Shown here: positions 11,456 through 22,264 of the stretch, in pieces
How positions within the stretch are numbered: position 1 is the first letter of the stretch
Layout of the letters: each line of letters begins with the position of its first letter
DNA from: Kwoniella bestiolae CBS 10118
Taxonomy: Eukaryota > Basidiomycota > Tremellomycetes > Tremellales > Cryptococcaceae
Length of the DNA stretch: 64,000 nt
Reading direction: 5' to 3'
Assembly (NCBI RefSeq): GCF_000512585.2
Contig: NC_089242.1
Span: 2,046,001-2,110,000, forward strand
Translations under genes and position numbers: made by a program
Notes under the pieces: model-generated
Database searches by the model: none
Told to the model about the DNA's origin: nothing
What the model saw: only the letters and a program-made list of their open reading frames with translations

Positions 11456-14271
11456 ATGATCACTCCTGCAGTCGTTGAACCCGAACCTGAACCCGATATA
11501 GGTGGCTTTACCCCCTCTTATACTCAATCACATAATACCAACACCAACATCAACCAACAATATATTGTAAATAGTCAACACACTCCCCCTTCTTCCGGAG
11601 AAGGACAGAACCATGCAATCAATCAAGATGCTCCTATTCCCATTGGACCCAATGAGGGTACACCAACACCAACAGCCGGTGGCAAAGGTGGAATCCTCAA
11701 ACAACCAGGATCCAGATCATCATCTTTTGCCAGGACTATCTTGAAACCCCGTTCAAAGCAAGGTCACTCTAGAATGCCATCCATCACCATCACCGATACC
11801 GGTAACAACGCCAATACCAACCTGGAAGAGAAAGGTCAAGTGCGCGAATCGGTCGATGATGATGGTCGAAACGATTTCAGTCCTCCAGCGAGATCAAGCT
11901 CCGCACCTAATCTAGGGGGTAAGAACAGACTCGCTCCACTCAAAAGTCTGTCGGTGTCTATCCCTTTGCCACCCAAACGAGGACCTCCTGAAGGGGAGGA
12001 GGAACACATCAAGAAGACGTTCATTGAACCCACTTGGACACAATCTTTCAGAGTGAGTATCTTTTCTTGTTCTGATTCTCCCTCGATCGCGTGCTAATTC
12101 TTCGTGTGATACCATAGAACACCATCAAATCTCAACCCTTCTTGGTCGCCATGCCTGTTCTTCTCCCTATCTCGTGGGCGCTGCATTTCACCCACCAGGA
12201 CCCCGTAGCCGTCTTCGTCACTTCCTTGATTGCTATCGTCCCCTTGGCCGGTGGTTTGGGTTTTGCGTGAGTATCACCTTCCTATGCTTCCATAGTGATG
12301 AAGTTCATACAGCTGAACTTTCATTCTCACTCATCAGCACCGAAGAACTCGCCCATCGAGTGGGTGAAGCTTGGGGTGGTCTGCTCAACGCGTCTTTCGG
12401 GTAGGTTTTGCACGATCATCACGGTCCTACTATGTATATGCTAATATCATCTATGCAGTAACGCCGTCGAATTGCTTATCGCGATTCTCGCTTTAGTCAA
12501 AGGTGACATCGATATCGTCCAAGCTTCCATGGTAGGAAGTATCCTCAGTAATGGTAAGTTGAACAGTCTGATTCGATGGATAAAGTATCTAACGTACGAG
12601 TGTTTTAACTAGTCCTTCTCGTGTTGGGTATGAGTTACTTCGTAAGTTCGCCTTGTCCGTTGCTACTAGCACCCATGCTCACATCTTCACTCTGTTCAGG
12701 CCGGTGGTCTTCGATTCCACGAACAACTTTATACGGTCATCGGTGCTCAGATGCATATTTCCCTTCTGGGTCTGTCCGTGAGTCGCTCAACGTCATATCT
12801 AATGACCCAGCCGCTGACAAATAAATGTTAGCTGCTCGCGATCGTACTTCCGGCTGCTTATCACGTGGCCTATCCTAACGTCCAAAATGTTGTCAACGAC
12901 ACTCGTTCAGGCCTCCAGCCAGAGGGCGTTGAGCTCCAGAACTTACTCAAGATGTCACGAGGTCTGAGTTTCATCCTTTTGGCGGTGTACGGAATGTTCC
13001 TTACTTTCCAGTTGTACAGTGAGTGGCACATCTATTGTGACTCGCAAGTTTAGACCTAACACCTGGACTGTTTGTAGCCCACGCATATCTCTTCAGGATC
13101 CCTAAAGAAAAAGTCGCACACCCACTTCCTGGTCCTGCTCCTCATCACGAGCACGTCTTCCCAAGACCACATTGGGTTTCATCAATCGCCGATTCTTCGT
13201 CATCATCGTCCTCATCTTCTACCTCATCTGGATCATCCATCCGATCCGGTAGATCGGGCCACTCTCCATTCAAGAGGTTCCGACGATTCAGCGTCTCCAG
13301 CAAGAAGGAGAAGAGACAAGCTCGTGATGGTGCTGAAGCCGATACGGAAGATAATACAGTCATTGGGAGTAACACAACTTCCCACGCTGGCGAGAAGACC
13401 TTGTCGCCAACCGTCACAAGACAAAGTCCCCCCATCACTGCCACCACGCCCGTAAGAATTGTCAGCAACACCGATGAAGATTACCTTCGACCTCCTCCGG
13501 TCAACGTCAATGATGACAGAGATGTGGAAGCTGATTCGATCTCGTCCTCACACAACATCATAATCGACGATGACGGTACGGTCCATGTCCAACCCAAAGT
13601 CAAGTTCTGGTTCGCCCTGGGGATGTTGACTGTCGTTACTGGTCTGGCCGGTTTCACAGCTGAATGTCTGGTTGATTCCATCGATGGGTTGACTGAGACT
13701 GGAAATGTCTCGAGGGAGTTTGTCGGTCTGATCCTACTGCCTGTCATCGGTGAGTAGAGTCGAACATCTGTATAAGCTAGGAACATAATGCTGACTGAAG
13801 TGTTTATCCCTTCTAGGTAACTCTGTTGAACACATCACCGCTGTCACCGTATCAGTCAAGGACAAGTTGAACTTGTCCATGTCCATCGCCGTCGGTTCTT
13901 CCATCCAAGTCTCACTATGTCTTTTACCTATTCTGGTGTTGATTGGTTGGGCAATCGGTCAACCGATGTTATTGTTCTTTGATAATTTCGAAACGTAAGT
14001 TGTCTTCTCATCCCCCTGCGAAACGACCCAAAGACCGTGCTGATCTTACCTTGCTGGGTTCTTAGTATCACCCTGGTCGTTTCACTCCTTCTGGTGAACT
14101 TTGCCATTGCAGATGGTCGAACCAATTATCTGGAAGGGTTCGTCATGATGATGGCGTATTTGATGATTGCTTTGGTTTGTTGGTGAGTCGACCCGTACTT
14201 GATTGATATTTGGAAAATGCATTGATGGCTTACTCTTGTTCGCTTCCAGGTTCTACGATCCAGCTGTATAA
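11456..14271 (+). CDS. VCX1: Vacuolar Ca2+/H+ exchanger
   Basis: This antiporter of the CaCA superfamily moves Ca2+ into the vacuole against H+. About ten introns interrupt it. The first exon codes a long, soluble, Pro/Asn/Ser-rich N-terminus. The membrane part begins at SQPFLVAMPVLLPISWALHF. The two alpha repeats that form the ion pathway are plain: GNAVELLIAILALVKGDID with SMVGSILSN in the first half, and GNSVEHITAVTVSVKDKLN with SIAVGSSIQVSL in the second. A loop of roughly 190 residues separates the halves (about 13.1-13.6 kb). It is rich in Ser, His, Arg and Asp and is likely cytosolic and regulatory. The protein ends CWFYDPAV. In yeasts this exchanger works with calcineurin signalling. 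I saw no perfect Crz1 site upstream. Confidence 0.94.
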
Positions 14272-14728
14272 GCGCGATTCACTTCGATCCATAATCCGAA
14301 TGGTCTCTCTTCTTTAATCGATCGTTGAGGTAAACAAGAATTCAACCTCTTGTATATATCCCTGCTGATGTTCCCCCCTAATTCGTCTTTTCTTTCTTGC
14401 CTATTATTTGGTCCCATATGATGTGTATACACGTGATCATGTTTAAATCGAATGAATGAATGTATAAATAAGCAAAGACAGCAAAGAAGTAAATTAAGAA
14501 AAACAGGTTGTCATGTCGTACAGATTTAGTTAATAATGAATGTATCTTCGTGTTCAAGTCGCAGATTGAAGTTGGACGCAAAGTGTGCAGCTCTCGGATC
14601 TCAAACTAAAACAATCATCAGATCTCGTCGTTCTATGTGAAGAGCAAAGCATGGATCATGATATGTTGGAGTGTTTATCGAATGTGATGAGTACATGTAA
14701 GAGTACAACAGATATCTACAAAAGATCT
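14272..14728. other. Convergent intergenic region
   Basis: This 457-base AT-rich gap lies between VCX1 and MTG1, which converge. It is expected to contain both 3' UTRs. No gene is supported. Confidence 0.4.
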
Positions 14729-16634
14729 CTACCTTCTGCTCCTAGCCATTCTCCCAGCTTCTCCAACCCTACTTCCTCTCCTTAACGATCTCTTATCTCC
14801 CCACTGTCTAATAGGAACATTGACGCCCTTGGCACGTAATTTGGTATCACGTTCTTCAAGCCTCTGACGCTTGTTGGCTTTCTTCTGCTGGTTCTGCGAT
14901 ATCCCGGTGAAAGAGTTGGGTTGTGAAGAGGAAGACGAAGAGGGGTGGAGGAGGGAGAGGTATTGTTTGACTGTTTGAGATACTTGGATATCTAAGTCTG
15001 AGTTTGTTGTTGATGGTGAGAGTGATACAGATTGTATCTGTATTTGTGTTTCATCCACTTCGCTTGATTTTGACGATTGGTCTTGTGGTCCTGCTTCTGC
15101 TTCTGCTTCTGCTTCTGCCTGTGCCTGTACCTGCCCCTCATCTGCTACCTCACTTGTCGAGGAGATATGCTTTTTGGGTTGACCAGGAGTAAGATCGTCC
15201 AGCGTGAATTCACCCAATTTCCCTTCTCTAAATGCCCTTATCAGAAATCCAGAAGCAGCTTCGTGGTCCCTTTCTCCACCCTTCTTCAGTGCTCCCAGCC
15301 GATCCGACAAGGCATCGAGCAGGTGGGAGATGTCGTCGGTTGGTTGGAACCCCGCTGGGAGGGGGAGAAGGGAGAGGTATGTTTGGTCTAACACGATGAT
15401 ACGTCAAGTCTCAGTGGATGGCGTACGATCAGAAAGAACAATGATTATCCGGTAGACTAAGTGCATGGGCTGATATACTGGATAGAGTGAATCACTCACG
15501 CTTGTTCGGATCGGTATCATCCAGATGACTTTCAGCTATCAGACGCTTGTTCATCTTCCATAATAGGTAATCTACCATTGCGTCTTGTTCGAATAGCGAT
15601 TCTTTTATACCGGCTATACATGTCCACGATACACTTCAGTTTAACGACTGAGATGTACCATGGTACGTTTCGGAGCACTACCCACCTGTCAAAGCCAACT
15701 TCAACCCCTTCTCCGCCCCGTCCTCGCCTCTCCCCAGATACGGCACCATCACCCCCGGCGTATCATACACATATACACTCGGATCGTCGTATATCCGTAC
15801 TGTCCCTGTGAGCTTGCGGGTTATACCTGCTTCTGCGCCTGTTCGGAATGCCTTGCCTATATCGTGCATTCGAACTCAGCATTGTTGTTCATACTCTCTT
15901 GTGCTCATATATTCTCGTAGGCTGTTTCAATGTTACGTACCTTTCCTTAGACCTACTCTCCGTAACGCATTGAGGAGGGACGACTTCCCAACATTCGGCA
16001 TACCTACTACCAAGACTCGTAAGTCGGGTATCGTCTCTTGATTTTCTCTTGCTATGCCTATACATGTCGACGCAGATATATCTGTTTAGCTGCTCGTCCT
16101 ACGGCAGGTTATTGACATGGCTGTCGAGTAAATATGGACATGTAGTACGAATTAAGATACCACTCACGCACAGCATGTCTAAGCACCTCTCTCACATCCT
16201 GGTCTGACCGCGTATCTGCGAACATGACTTTCTGACCTGCATGTTGCAAGAAGGCTTTCTTGAGGGGCTGTGGGGTATCAAGCAGATCAATTAGTCATGT
16301 TTTATCAAGATTTAGTAGACATGAGACAGATGTACATGTGAGCAGAACCATCACTCACCTCCTCATACCTCCTCTCCCCCAAATCCCTCTTAGTATAAAC
16401 AACCAACTTCTCCTTCTCCTTCCCCTTGCCCTTCCCACTTCGCTTTGCTTTACCAAGCATCTGATCAAACGTCGAATTTATACTTGTCAGAGGTAATCTC
16501 GAGTCCCTCGCTTCAATCACCAGGTCGATGTTCTCCAGTAAGGTCGGTAGTTCTCGGAGGGAGCGGGACATGTGGCCTGCGAACCATGAGGGGATACGAG
16601 CTGGGTAAGGGAAGGCGGGGCGGATGAAGGACAT
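14729..16634 (-). CDS. MTG1: Mitochondrial ribosome-associated GTPase 1
   Basis: This is a GTPase of the circularly permuted YlqF/RbgA family, needed for late assembly of the mitochondrial large ribosomal subunit. The N-terminus MSFIRPAFPYPARIPSWFAG leads into HMSRSLRELPTLLENIDLVI and EARDSRLPL, typical of the family. The permuted order of G motifs is visible: G4 as YTKRD (a variant of NKxD) comes first. G1 as VGMPNVGKSSLLNALR follows, then the switch region GITRKLTG and G3 DTPGV. The C-terminal exon is Ser/Glu-rich and includes an AEAEAEAEA run encoded by a CTGCTT repeat at about 15091-15116. It ends in basic residues suited to RNA contact. Several introns interrupt it. It is divergent from RPA43. 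Confidence 0.92.
15091..15116 (+). repeat. CTGCTT hexanucleotide repeat inside MTG1
   Basis: About four copies of a hexamer lie within the last MTG1 exon. On the coding (minus) strand they give alternating Ala-Glu. The repeat is a likely site of length variation among strains. Confidence 0.75.
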
Positions 16635-17035
16635 TTTGGATGCTTTCTGGGTGGAACAGCTCTTCTGTTCTCGTGGAGTAGCTGGGGAGATGATATACGG
16701 ATTTTCTGGATAGATTACTACTTGACTTCATGAATCTGTGAAGATGGACGAAAACATTATTTTGACGAGCAGTTCAAAAAAGTGATGATGTCACGATATA
16801 AAGATAAATTGTAAAATCTGTCTTTTCAAACTTTTTTCGCTGGGGGAAGTTGAGCCGGTGTTGAAATGAATTCATCTCAATCTATCCATATAAACATCCT
16901 GGGATAGTCATCAACCTTCTAATCCTTACTAAACTCGAAACATTAGCGCACTACAGCATACTAAGAGTATAAATCGAGGCGAAGACGAGAAAAACAAAAC
17001 AAAAAAAAACAGAAGAGCTTGCGCCGCCAACCAAC
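16635..17035. promoter_or_regulatory. Divergent promoter region, MTG1 / RPA43
   Basis: This 401-base gap contains the promoters of two ribosome-related genes (mitoribosome assembly and Pol I transcription). An A-rich tract (AAAACAAAACAAAAAAAAAC) lies just before the RPA43 start. No defined factor site is recognised. Confidence 0.4.
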
Positions 17036-18540
17036 ATGTCCCAACCCAACGCCCAGGCATCTTCGTCAAAACACCACAAATCGAAGAAAGACAAATCGCA
17101 CAAGAAGGATAAATCGCATAAACATAAGGACAAGAGTAGTAGTAATGGTCATCATCATGAATCTGGATCGTCGAAGAATGATAAATCACCTTTCGAACAT
17201 CGATTATCACGTATGAGGTTGGCTATACCGCCCAAATTCTCTATTAATATGATGGAGGGTGTGAGGGAGAAGTTGGATGGGATGATCATGAGGTGGGTTT
17301 CACTCCCTTGAAGACCTCCTCCCGTGTTATATCCTGCTAGTGCTGGCGTTTCAGAGGGCAAACAGACGAGGTAGGGTGTATGTAGCAGTTGCTGATATTG
17401 TATTCGCAGATACGTCTCTCAGATGGGCGGTGTACTGCTTGCTCACTGGGATCACGAGTTCGTGGATGATACTTCGAAGATCATCAATGAGTGTCCGGCG
17501 GGTGTGATAGAGGTGGAATTTCATTCAATCTTATGGGCTCCTAAGATCGGCCAAAAGTTATGTGAGTGATCTAATCCGTTGCTGTTGCGCCTTGTGTATA
17601 CACTCTTCTTGATCTTTCGACGACTACACATGGACGAGATATATTTTGAAACCATTGCATCTTTACTGACTCGCTATGATTGCTTCAGACGGCACTCACT
17701 CCCTCTCGTCCCCCTCCCACCTCTCACTCCTATTCAACAAGACCTTCAACGTGTCGATTCCACTCCAACATATCCCAACGGAGCTGTACGAGTTCGAACA
17801 TACCGACGAGACTGCCGATTCGGACAGCGAGGACGAAGAGGAAGAGGGGTTCATCTTGGGCAACGGCGTGGTGGAGGATGTGGGCAGATGGAAGGAGAAG
17901 GCTACGGGTAAATCGTTGGGTGAAGGTGGGAAGGGAATCAAGTTTACTGTTATTGGGTGCGTTCGGCTCTTTCCGTTCATTCTCACACCATGTGCTCCAG
18001 ATCCGCCGAGATCTTTCCACCCTTCCGTCTTGTCCTGTCCTGTCATATCTGAATACGAAGCTGACTGAGATGTGCTTGACAAATAGAATGCAAGTGACCA
18101 ACCAAATGCTCTCCCTCACCGGTTCCCTCCTCTCCGATCCCTCCAACCCTCCTCCAGCGCCCGAACCAACCATGCACCTTCCAACGAGAGTATCTCCCTC
18201 CCTATCCCCCTCACCGGCACCTACAACCTCAAGACCAGCCAAACAACCTCGACTGGCCAATAAACCCCGTCAACCGGCTTATCAGGAGGAAGAGGTCGAC
18301 ACGACGGGATGGACACCGCGAGAACTAAAGAAGTATCGAAAGGAGCAGGAAAAGAAGAAGAGGGATGCGAAGAAAGCTCAGAAGGCCGGGGCTGAAGTTG
18401 AGGGAGGAGTCTTGGAACATTTACAGGTAGAGGCTGCTGGTGATTTGGTTAATGCTCAGGGAGTGGATCCGGAGGAGAATGTAGGTGGTAAGAGGAAGGC
18501 TGGAGAGGGCGATGATGAGAATAGGAAGAAGAGGAAATAA
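17036..18540 (+). CDS. RPA43: RNA polymerase I subunit RPA43
   Basis: This is the Pol I counterpart of Rpb7. It forms the stalk with A14 and contacts Rrn3 to start rRNA transcription in the nucleolus. Exons 17036-17292, 17410-17561, 17689-17956 and 18087-18540 total 1131 nt, or 376 residues. After a Lys/His/Ser-rich start comes the Rpb7-type N-terminal domain (PPKFSINMMEGVREKLDGMI, then YVSQMGGVLLAHW). The OB-fold region follows with PSHLSLLFNKTFNVSIPLQH and IPTELYEFEH, an acidic loop, and GIKFTVIGMQVTNQMLSLTG. These blocks align by eye with yeast Rpa43. The C-terminal tail, Lys/Glu-rich with a KRKAGEG and RKKRK end, is probably disordered and nuclear-targeting. Confidence 0.88.
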
Positions 18541-19009
18541 CGACTTGGTAGTTGCTGGCAGAAAGGGAAAGAGGATGTAGATGGATTTTTGTATATTTTT
18601 GGTTATTCTGTCATACCTTGCTTTTCGGTTCGAATATAGCATTTATGGAAACTTTATACCCCTTTATGAGCGGAAGGCAATGCTCGTCAGAGCCAGAGCG
18701 AAGTTGCTCTCGACTTCTGCATCTCATCCGCCCTGTCTCACTTTCCAAAGTGGATGCGAGGATTGTCCATAGTCCAGCCAATTTCATACCTATGATCGAC
18801 CATCTTCTTTTACAAACGTGATAAAACCTGGGTATAAATTCAGGCACCAATTTTCCGACATCCGACGAGATGAGATGAGAAGACAACAACAAAACGTCAT
18901 CTTATCGGTTCACATAACTCATAATCATTAGTTCGATTCCTCTATCGAATCCTGCTCTTCTCGTGCACCTAGCACCCGACTTGTTTCCCACGTACGATCC
19001 CACCGCAGC
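18541..19009. other. Intergenic region RPA43 to ABC ATPase gene
   Basis: This 469-base spacer between two genes on the same strand holds the RPA43 3' UTR and the promoter of the ABC ATPase gene. No further gene is supported. Confidence 0.4.
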
Positions 19010-19929
19010 ATGACATCCCCCCCTCTCCTGGAAGTGCAAGACCTAACAGTCCTACGGGACAACTCCTCCCCCCTCTTCTCAAACTTATCATTCACCCTTT
19101 CCGAGGGAGAAGTCTTGGTCCTCCGCGGTGTATCCGGATCAGGTAAATCAACATTGTTGAAATGTATAGCCGAGCTCAACCTTTACGATAAGGGGACAAT
19201 AAAGCTGGGTGGGAAGCAATCGAGAGAATGGGATATACCGGATTGGAGGATCAGGGTGGGGTATGTACCGCAGCGACCGAGCTTGTTACCTGGGACTCCA
19301 CTTGAGTTCTTATCTACTATACGAGATTTATCTGCTAGGAAGAGGAAATTGGGTGAAGATGCTCAGGAAGGAGGTGAGGTGGTCGATTCGCTGGATTTGG
19401 CTCAGGATTGGGGGGTAGATAAGGTACTGTGGAAGAGGGATTGGGGGACGCTAAGCGGGGGTGAAGCCCAGAGGATCGCGCTGGCTGTTGCTGTTGGGAT
19501 TGGAGGTGCGGAAGTACTGCTTCTTGATGGTATGTCTTTATCTCTCGTTTGACTACACACTTTAATCACATAACCACGAGGGACAGCCTACTGATAAGTA
19601 CATCGTTCAGAACCGACCTCGGCGTTGGATGCGGAAAGTTCTGAGAAGGTCGAGAAATCTTTGTTGGGGATGTTACCTCCATTACGAGGGTCGTCGGTAA
19701 GTCCTTGATCAATATCTGAATCTGAAGTGTCCGTTACTCCCCGACAATTGTCTAGTGGGTCAAACCATCGCTGATACCCTACGGTACTTCCCTGTTTTAG
19801 CAGAACACCAAAAACAATAACAACGTACAGCGGAAAGGAACTGGACCCAAGGCGTTGATTTGGATCACGCATTCTGCCGAACAGGCTGATAGAGTTGGGA
19901 CCAGGTCGTTGGACCTGTCGCAGCATTAG
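19010..19929 (+). CDS. Stand-alone ABC ATPase, FetA/YbbL-like
   Basis: Three exons (19010-19529, 19611-19696, 19801-19929) code 244 residues: one ABC nucleotide-binding domain and no membrane segment. Motifs in order are Walker A GVSGSGKST near residue 44, Q-loop YVPQRPSL, signature LSGGEAQR, Walker B VLLLDEPTSALD spanning the first intron, and the H-loop IWITHSAEQAD. The length, the single domain and the short C-terminus resemble the bacterial ATPase FetA (YbbL), which works with the permease FetB. Eukaryotic ABC proteins usually carry two such domains or fused membrane domains. No permease gene is adjacent here, so the partner must be elsewhere if there is one. Transport substrate is unknown. 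All catalytic residues look intact. Confidence 0.85.
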
Positions 19930-20568
19930 CTTTCCATCTAAGCGGGAAAGTGTGGGAGGAGATGGAACTCTACATAGAACCTATAGATTGGAATATGGAA
20001 CAAGCGATTTTGGTCGAACGATGGGATCTTCTCGTGCTCTCACCTCAGTCATTTGTTCTTGGTGTTTCCCACCTGCAGCTGACCTGATGCAGGATTCTCG
20101 AGCAAGTCGAGAGGATCATGGTACGACTAGGTGGAAATCTTCTGGTACGAATGCGAAGTGTTATGTCAAATTTACAATTTTATCACTACTTACTGGTCAT
20201 CGTTTGTCCATTTTGCTGTCATTGCATACACGCCCTTTGAACTACATCACAAGCTGAAAAAAAAAACACGACTAAGGGCCGCTGTAGTTCTCTCTTTCTT
20301 CCTGAGGCTTGGAGATGGATCCTAGCTGATGTTGACGAAGCGTACCAGGCTGATCGGAAAGTTATTTGGAACGGGCAAAAGGATAAGTCCCACCTGATAT
20401 CACTCATCATGAAACTCATCAGCACAGTATCATTCGTACAGTGATCTCGCCTGGGAAGCATCCCCGCTGGTGCAAGAAAAAAGATACAAAGATACCACAA
20501 CATGCCATCGCATGATAGGAGATTATGAGAGCTTACTGCATTAGATGACAAAAAAAAAAAAAAAAATA
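19930..20568. other. Intergenic region with Pol III terminator tract
   Basis: This gap separates the ABC ATPase gene from the tRNA cluster. No protein gene is supported. Its right end carries a run of 17 A (20550-20566), which on the minus strand is a T tract just after the first tRNA gene. Confidence 0.5.
20550..20566 (-). terminator. T17 Pol III terminator of tRNA-Ala
   Basis: Reading the minus strand out of the tRNA gene, two bases (TA) separate the discriminator A from 17 consecutive T. RNA polymerase III stops at four or more T, so this is a strong terminator. Confidence 0.85.
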
Positions 20569-20658
20569 TGGAGAAGCAGGGAATTGAACCCGGTACCTCG
20601 TCAATTCAACTTTCTAGAAGATGCTAATGACGCGCTCTGCCAAATGAGCTACATCCCC
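20569..20658 (-). tRNA. tRNA-Ala (AGC) with a 17-nt intron, copy 1
   Basis: A 90-nt gene folds into a cloverleaf with a 17-nt intron after position 37. The acceptor starts GGGGATG and ends CTTCTCC plus discriminator A. It contains the G3-T70 wobble that marks tRNA-Ala. The D arm is GCTC/GAGC. The anticodon stem CGTCA/TGACG is perfect, with loop TTAGCA-intron-T, giving anticodon AGC. The internal promoter boxes are TAGCTCATTTGG and GGTTCAATTCC. Two stem mismatches are present: T6-T67 in the acceptor and C50-T64 in the T stem. The same two occur in copy 2. The gene may be functional or slightly decayed. Confidence 0.87.
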
Positions 20659-20736
20659 ATCGACGATTTTACCTTATTCGCAATACATATGTTCTACACA
20701 CAGCTGTGGAAATTATCAAAAAAGGATCGTTCGTCA

Positions 20737-20756
20737 CCTTCCAATCGCTTGGAAGG
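20737..20756. repeat. Perfect 8-bp inverted repeat between tRNA genes
   Basis: CCTTCCAA and TTGGAAGG flank a TCGC loop. The hairpin lies downstream of tRNA-Ala copy 2 (minus strand) and is followed, in that direction, by a run of six T near 20718-20723. It could aid termination or 3' trailer formation. Function is inferred only from position. Confidence 0.6.
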
Positions 20757-20773
20757 CTGTTCGCTTAGATTGT

Positions 20774-20863
20774 TGGAGAAGCAGGGAATTGAACCCGGTA
20801 CCTCGTCAATTCAACTTCCTTGAAGATGCTAATGACGCGCTCTGCCAAATGAGCTACATCCCC
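20774..20863 (-). tRNA. tRNA-Ala (AGC) with a 17-nt intron, copy 2
   Basis: This gene is identical to copy 1 outside the intron. The two introns differ at only two positions (TCTTCAAGGAAGTTGAA here). It shares the G3-T70 alanine identity pair, the perfect anticodon stem, and the mismatches T6-T67 and C50-T64. The bases just upstream of both genes (CATCGACGA versus CATTCGACGA on the + strand) also match. This points to a recent tandem duplication rather than convergence. A T6 run lies about 50 nt downstream. Confidence 0.86.
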
Positions 20864-21009
20864 ATTCGACGAGATTCCGCAATTTCACAATCATTATAAT
20901 TTGTTGAGGGAAGGAACTCTTCGACCAAAAGAAATGGTGGTCGAATGGAGTTCCTTGCGCACTCTTTCTGGCACTGACCCACTGAAACTGAACAAGAAAA
21001 ACTTGAGCT

Positions 21010-21096
21010 TGGAGATGCAGGGAATTGAAACCTATATCTCGACAATTTATCTTTGTGATTGCAAATGGCGCGCTCTGCCAAATGAGCTACATCCCC
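21010..21096 (-). tRNA. tRNA-Ala (TGC) with a 14-nt intron, possibly degenerate
   Basis: This 87-nt relative of the two AGC genes has anticodon TGC and a 14-nt intron. The acceptor stem is fully paired (GGGGATG with CATCTCC, including G3-T70). The anticodon stem CGCCA/TGTCG has one mismatch (C29-T41). The T stem TAGGT/CCCTG has a T53-C61 mismatch and a T49-G65 wobble. The B box is therefore GTTTCAATTCC, weaker than in the neighbours. A T5 terminator lies 8 nt downstream (20997-21001 on the + strand as A5). It could be the cell's tRNA-Ala(UGC) gene or a decaying copy. Confidence 0.75.
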
Positions 21097-21657
21097 GGCA
21101 GAAGACCAGGATTATCGGGGTTTCGGAGCGACTCAGACGGATTGAGGAGGTTGAATCTCGTGGAACGATGTGTCAGAATCCCTTCGAGTAGTTTTGTGCG
21201 TGGAAGAAATATCAGCCTAGTGATTGTTCCACTTTTGGGTTGGTGAGCTTTGTGAGTCCCGTGTGAGACCTGTCGCAGTCATCGGTAGAGTCTAAGCAGG
21301 TCGAGGTACCAAACGGAATATGTTGGAATCGCTTTCCGATTGTCTGTGATGCCGTGGACACCGATGTTCATTGGTAAGTATGGGGCCACATAAGCCTGAC
21401 AGGCTTGAGCGTGATCAATCCACCTCATTCTCACAACGAAGGTGATTGCTGGATGTCAAGTCAGAACCATCAGTCAAGTTAGAATATGCGGCTAAAGGTC
21501 AGTACCAGCCATCCGAGTCCTGTCAGTTGCCTGAGCAGTATCCTTCAGGCTCCCTATAGGGACTGACCAGGAATTCGAAAGATGTGGGTTGACTATTTTA
21601 GATGTTGAAGCAGGAGAGAACGATGATGCATATGTGTGTGATATGGGGATAGTACCG
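21097..21657. other. Intergenic region between tRNA cluster and mS16 gene
   Basis: This 561-base gap holds the 5' flank of the TGC tRNA gene and the 3' UTR of the mitochondrial S16 gene. No other gene is supported. Confidence 0.4.
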
Positions 21658-22264
21658 TTACTGAGATATCGTCTGCTGTGTTGAGGAGGTAGATGAAGAT
21701 GGTGTTGTGGATGATGGTGTAGGTGACCAGGCATGTTGCCATTTATGAGGTGTTGTGAGGACTCCTCCCTATGTTAGTGAATCGATGATTAGCGATATCC
21801 CTTCTTCCTTGATGTTTCGGATCGGATCGGTGTGGATGCGAAAGGATGAAAGATTGGATTAGAAGCTTGCTGATTTCGGTGATAAAAAACATTGCACGGT
21901 ACCGGACGATAAGAACAGAGCCAATTGATGGATTGGAAAATTGTTAATCGCAGAACCAACTCACCCTTTCCAACAACTTGACAACACTCCTAGTAGGTTC
22001 CGCCCCCACCCCCAGCCAGTAATTTATCCTATCCACATTCCACTTTATCTCCTTCTCCTTCTTTATCAGACCCTCAGCTTCGTTCCCGAATACATTCGCC
22101 TGTGGAGGTACCACTACGCCAGCTCGTAATTTCGGTATCGGGTCGTATATCCCCAAGGTCTCTAATGGTTTACCCTCACGAGGTCGCTTCGAGTTGATGG
22201 CTACGATGTGGTACAGGGGGTTCTTCTTGTAACCGTGTCGGGCTAGACGGATACGGACTGGCAT
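21658..22264 (-). CDS. MRPS16: Mitochondrial ribosomal protein bS16m
   Basis: This is a component of the mitochondrial small ribosomal subunit. Exon 1 (22264-21965, 100 codons) and exon 2 (21768-21658) join to 136 residues. The start MPVRIRLARHGYKKNPLYHI is the S16 family signature. It is followed by SKRPREGKPLETLGIYDP, the conserved block after it, and INYWLGVGAEPTRSVVKLLE. Exon 2 adds GGVLTTPHKWQHAWSPTP and a Thr/Ser-rich tail. The basic N-terminus probably doubles as targeting signal, as in other fungal S16 proteins. It is divergent from CAND1, 463 bp away. Confidence 0.94.

Noticed and set aside
21492..21734. 80-codon His/Pro-rich minus-strand frame
   Set aside because: It overlaps exon 2 of the mitochondrial S16 gene in a different frame. 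The S16 splice model accounts for the region.
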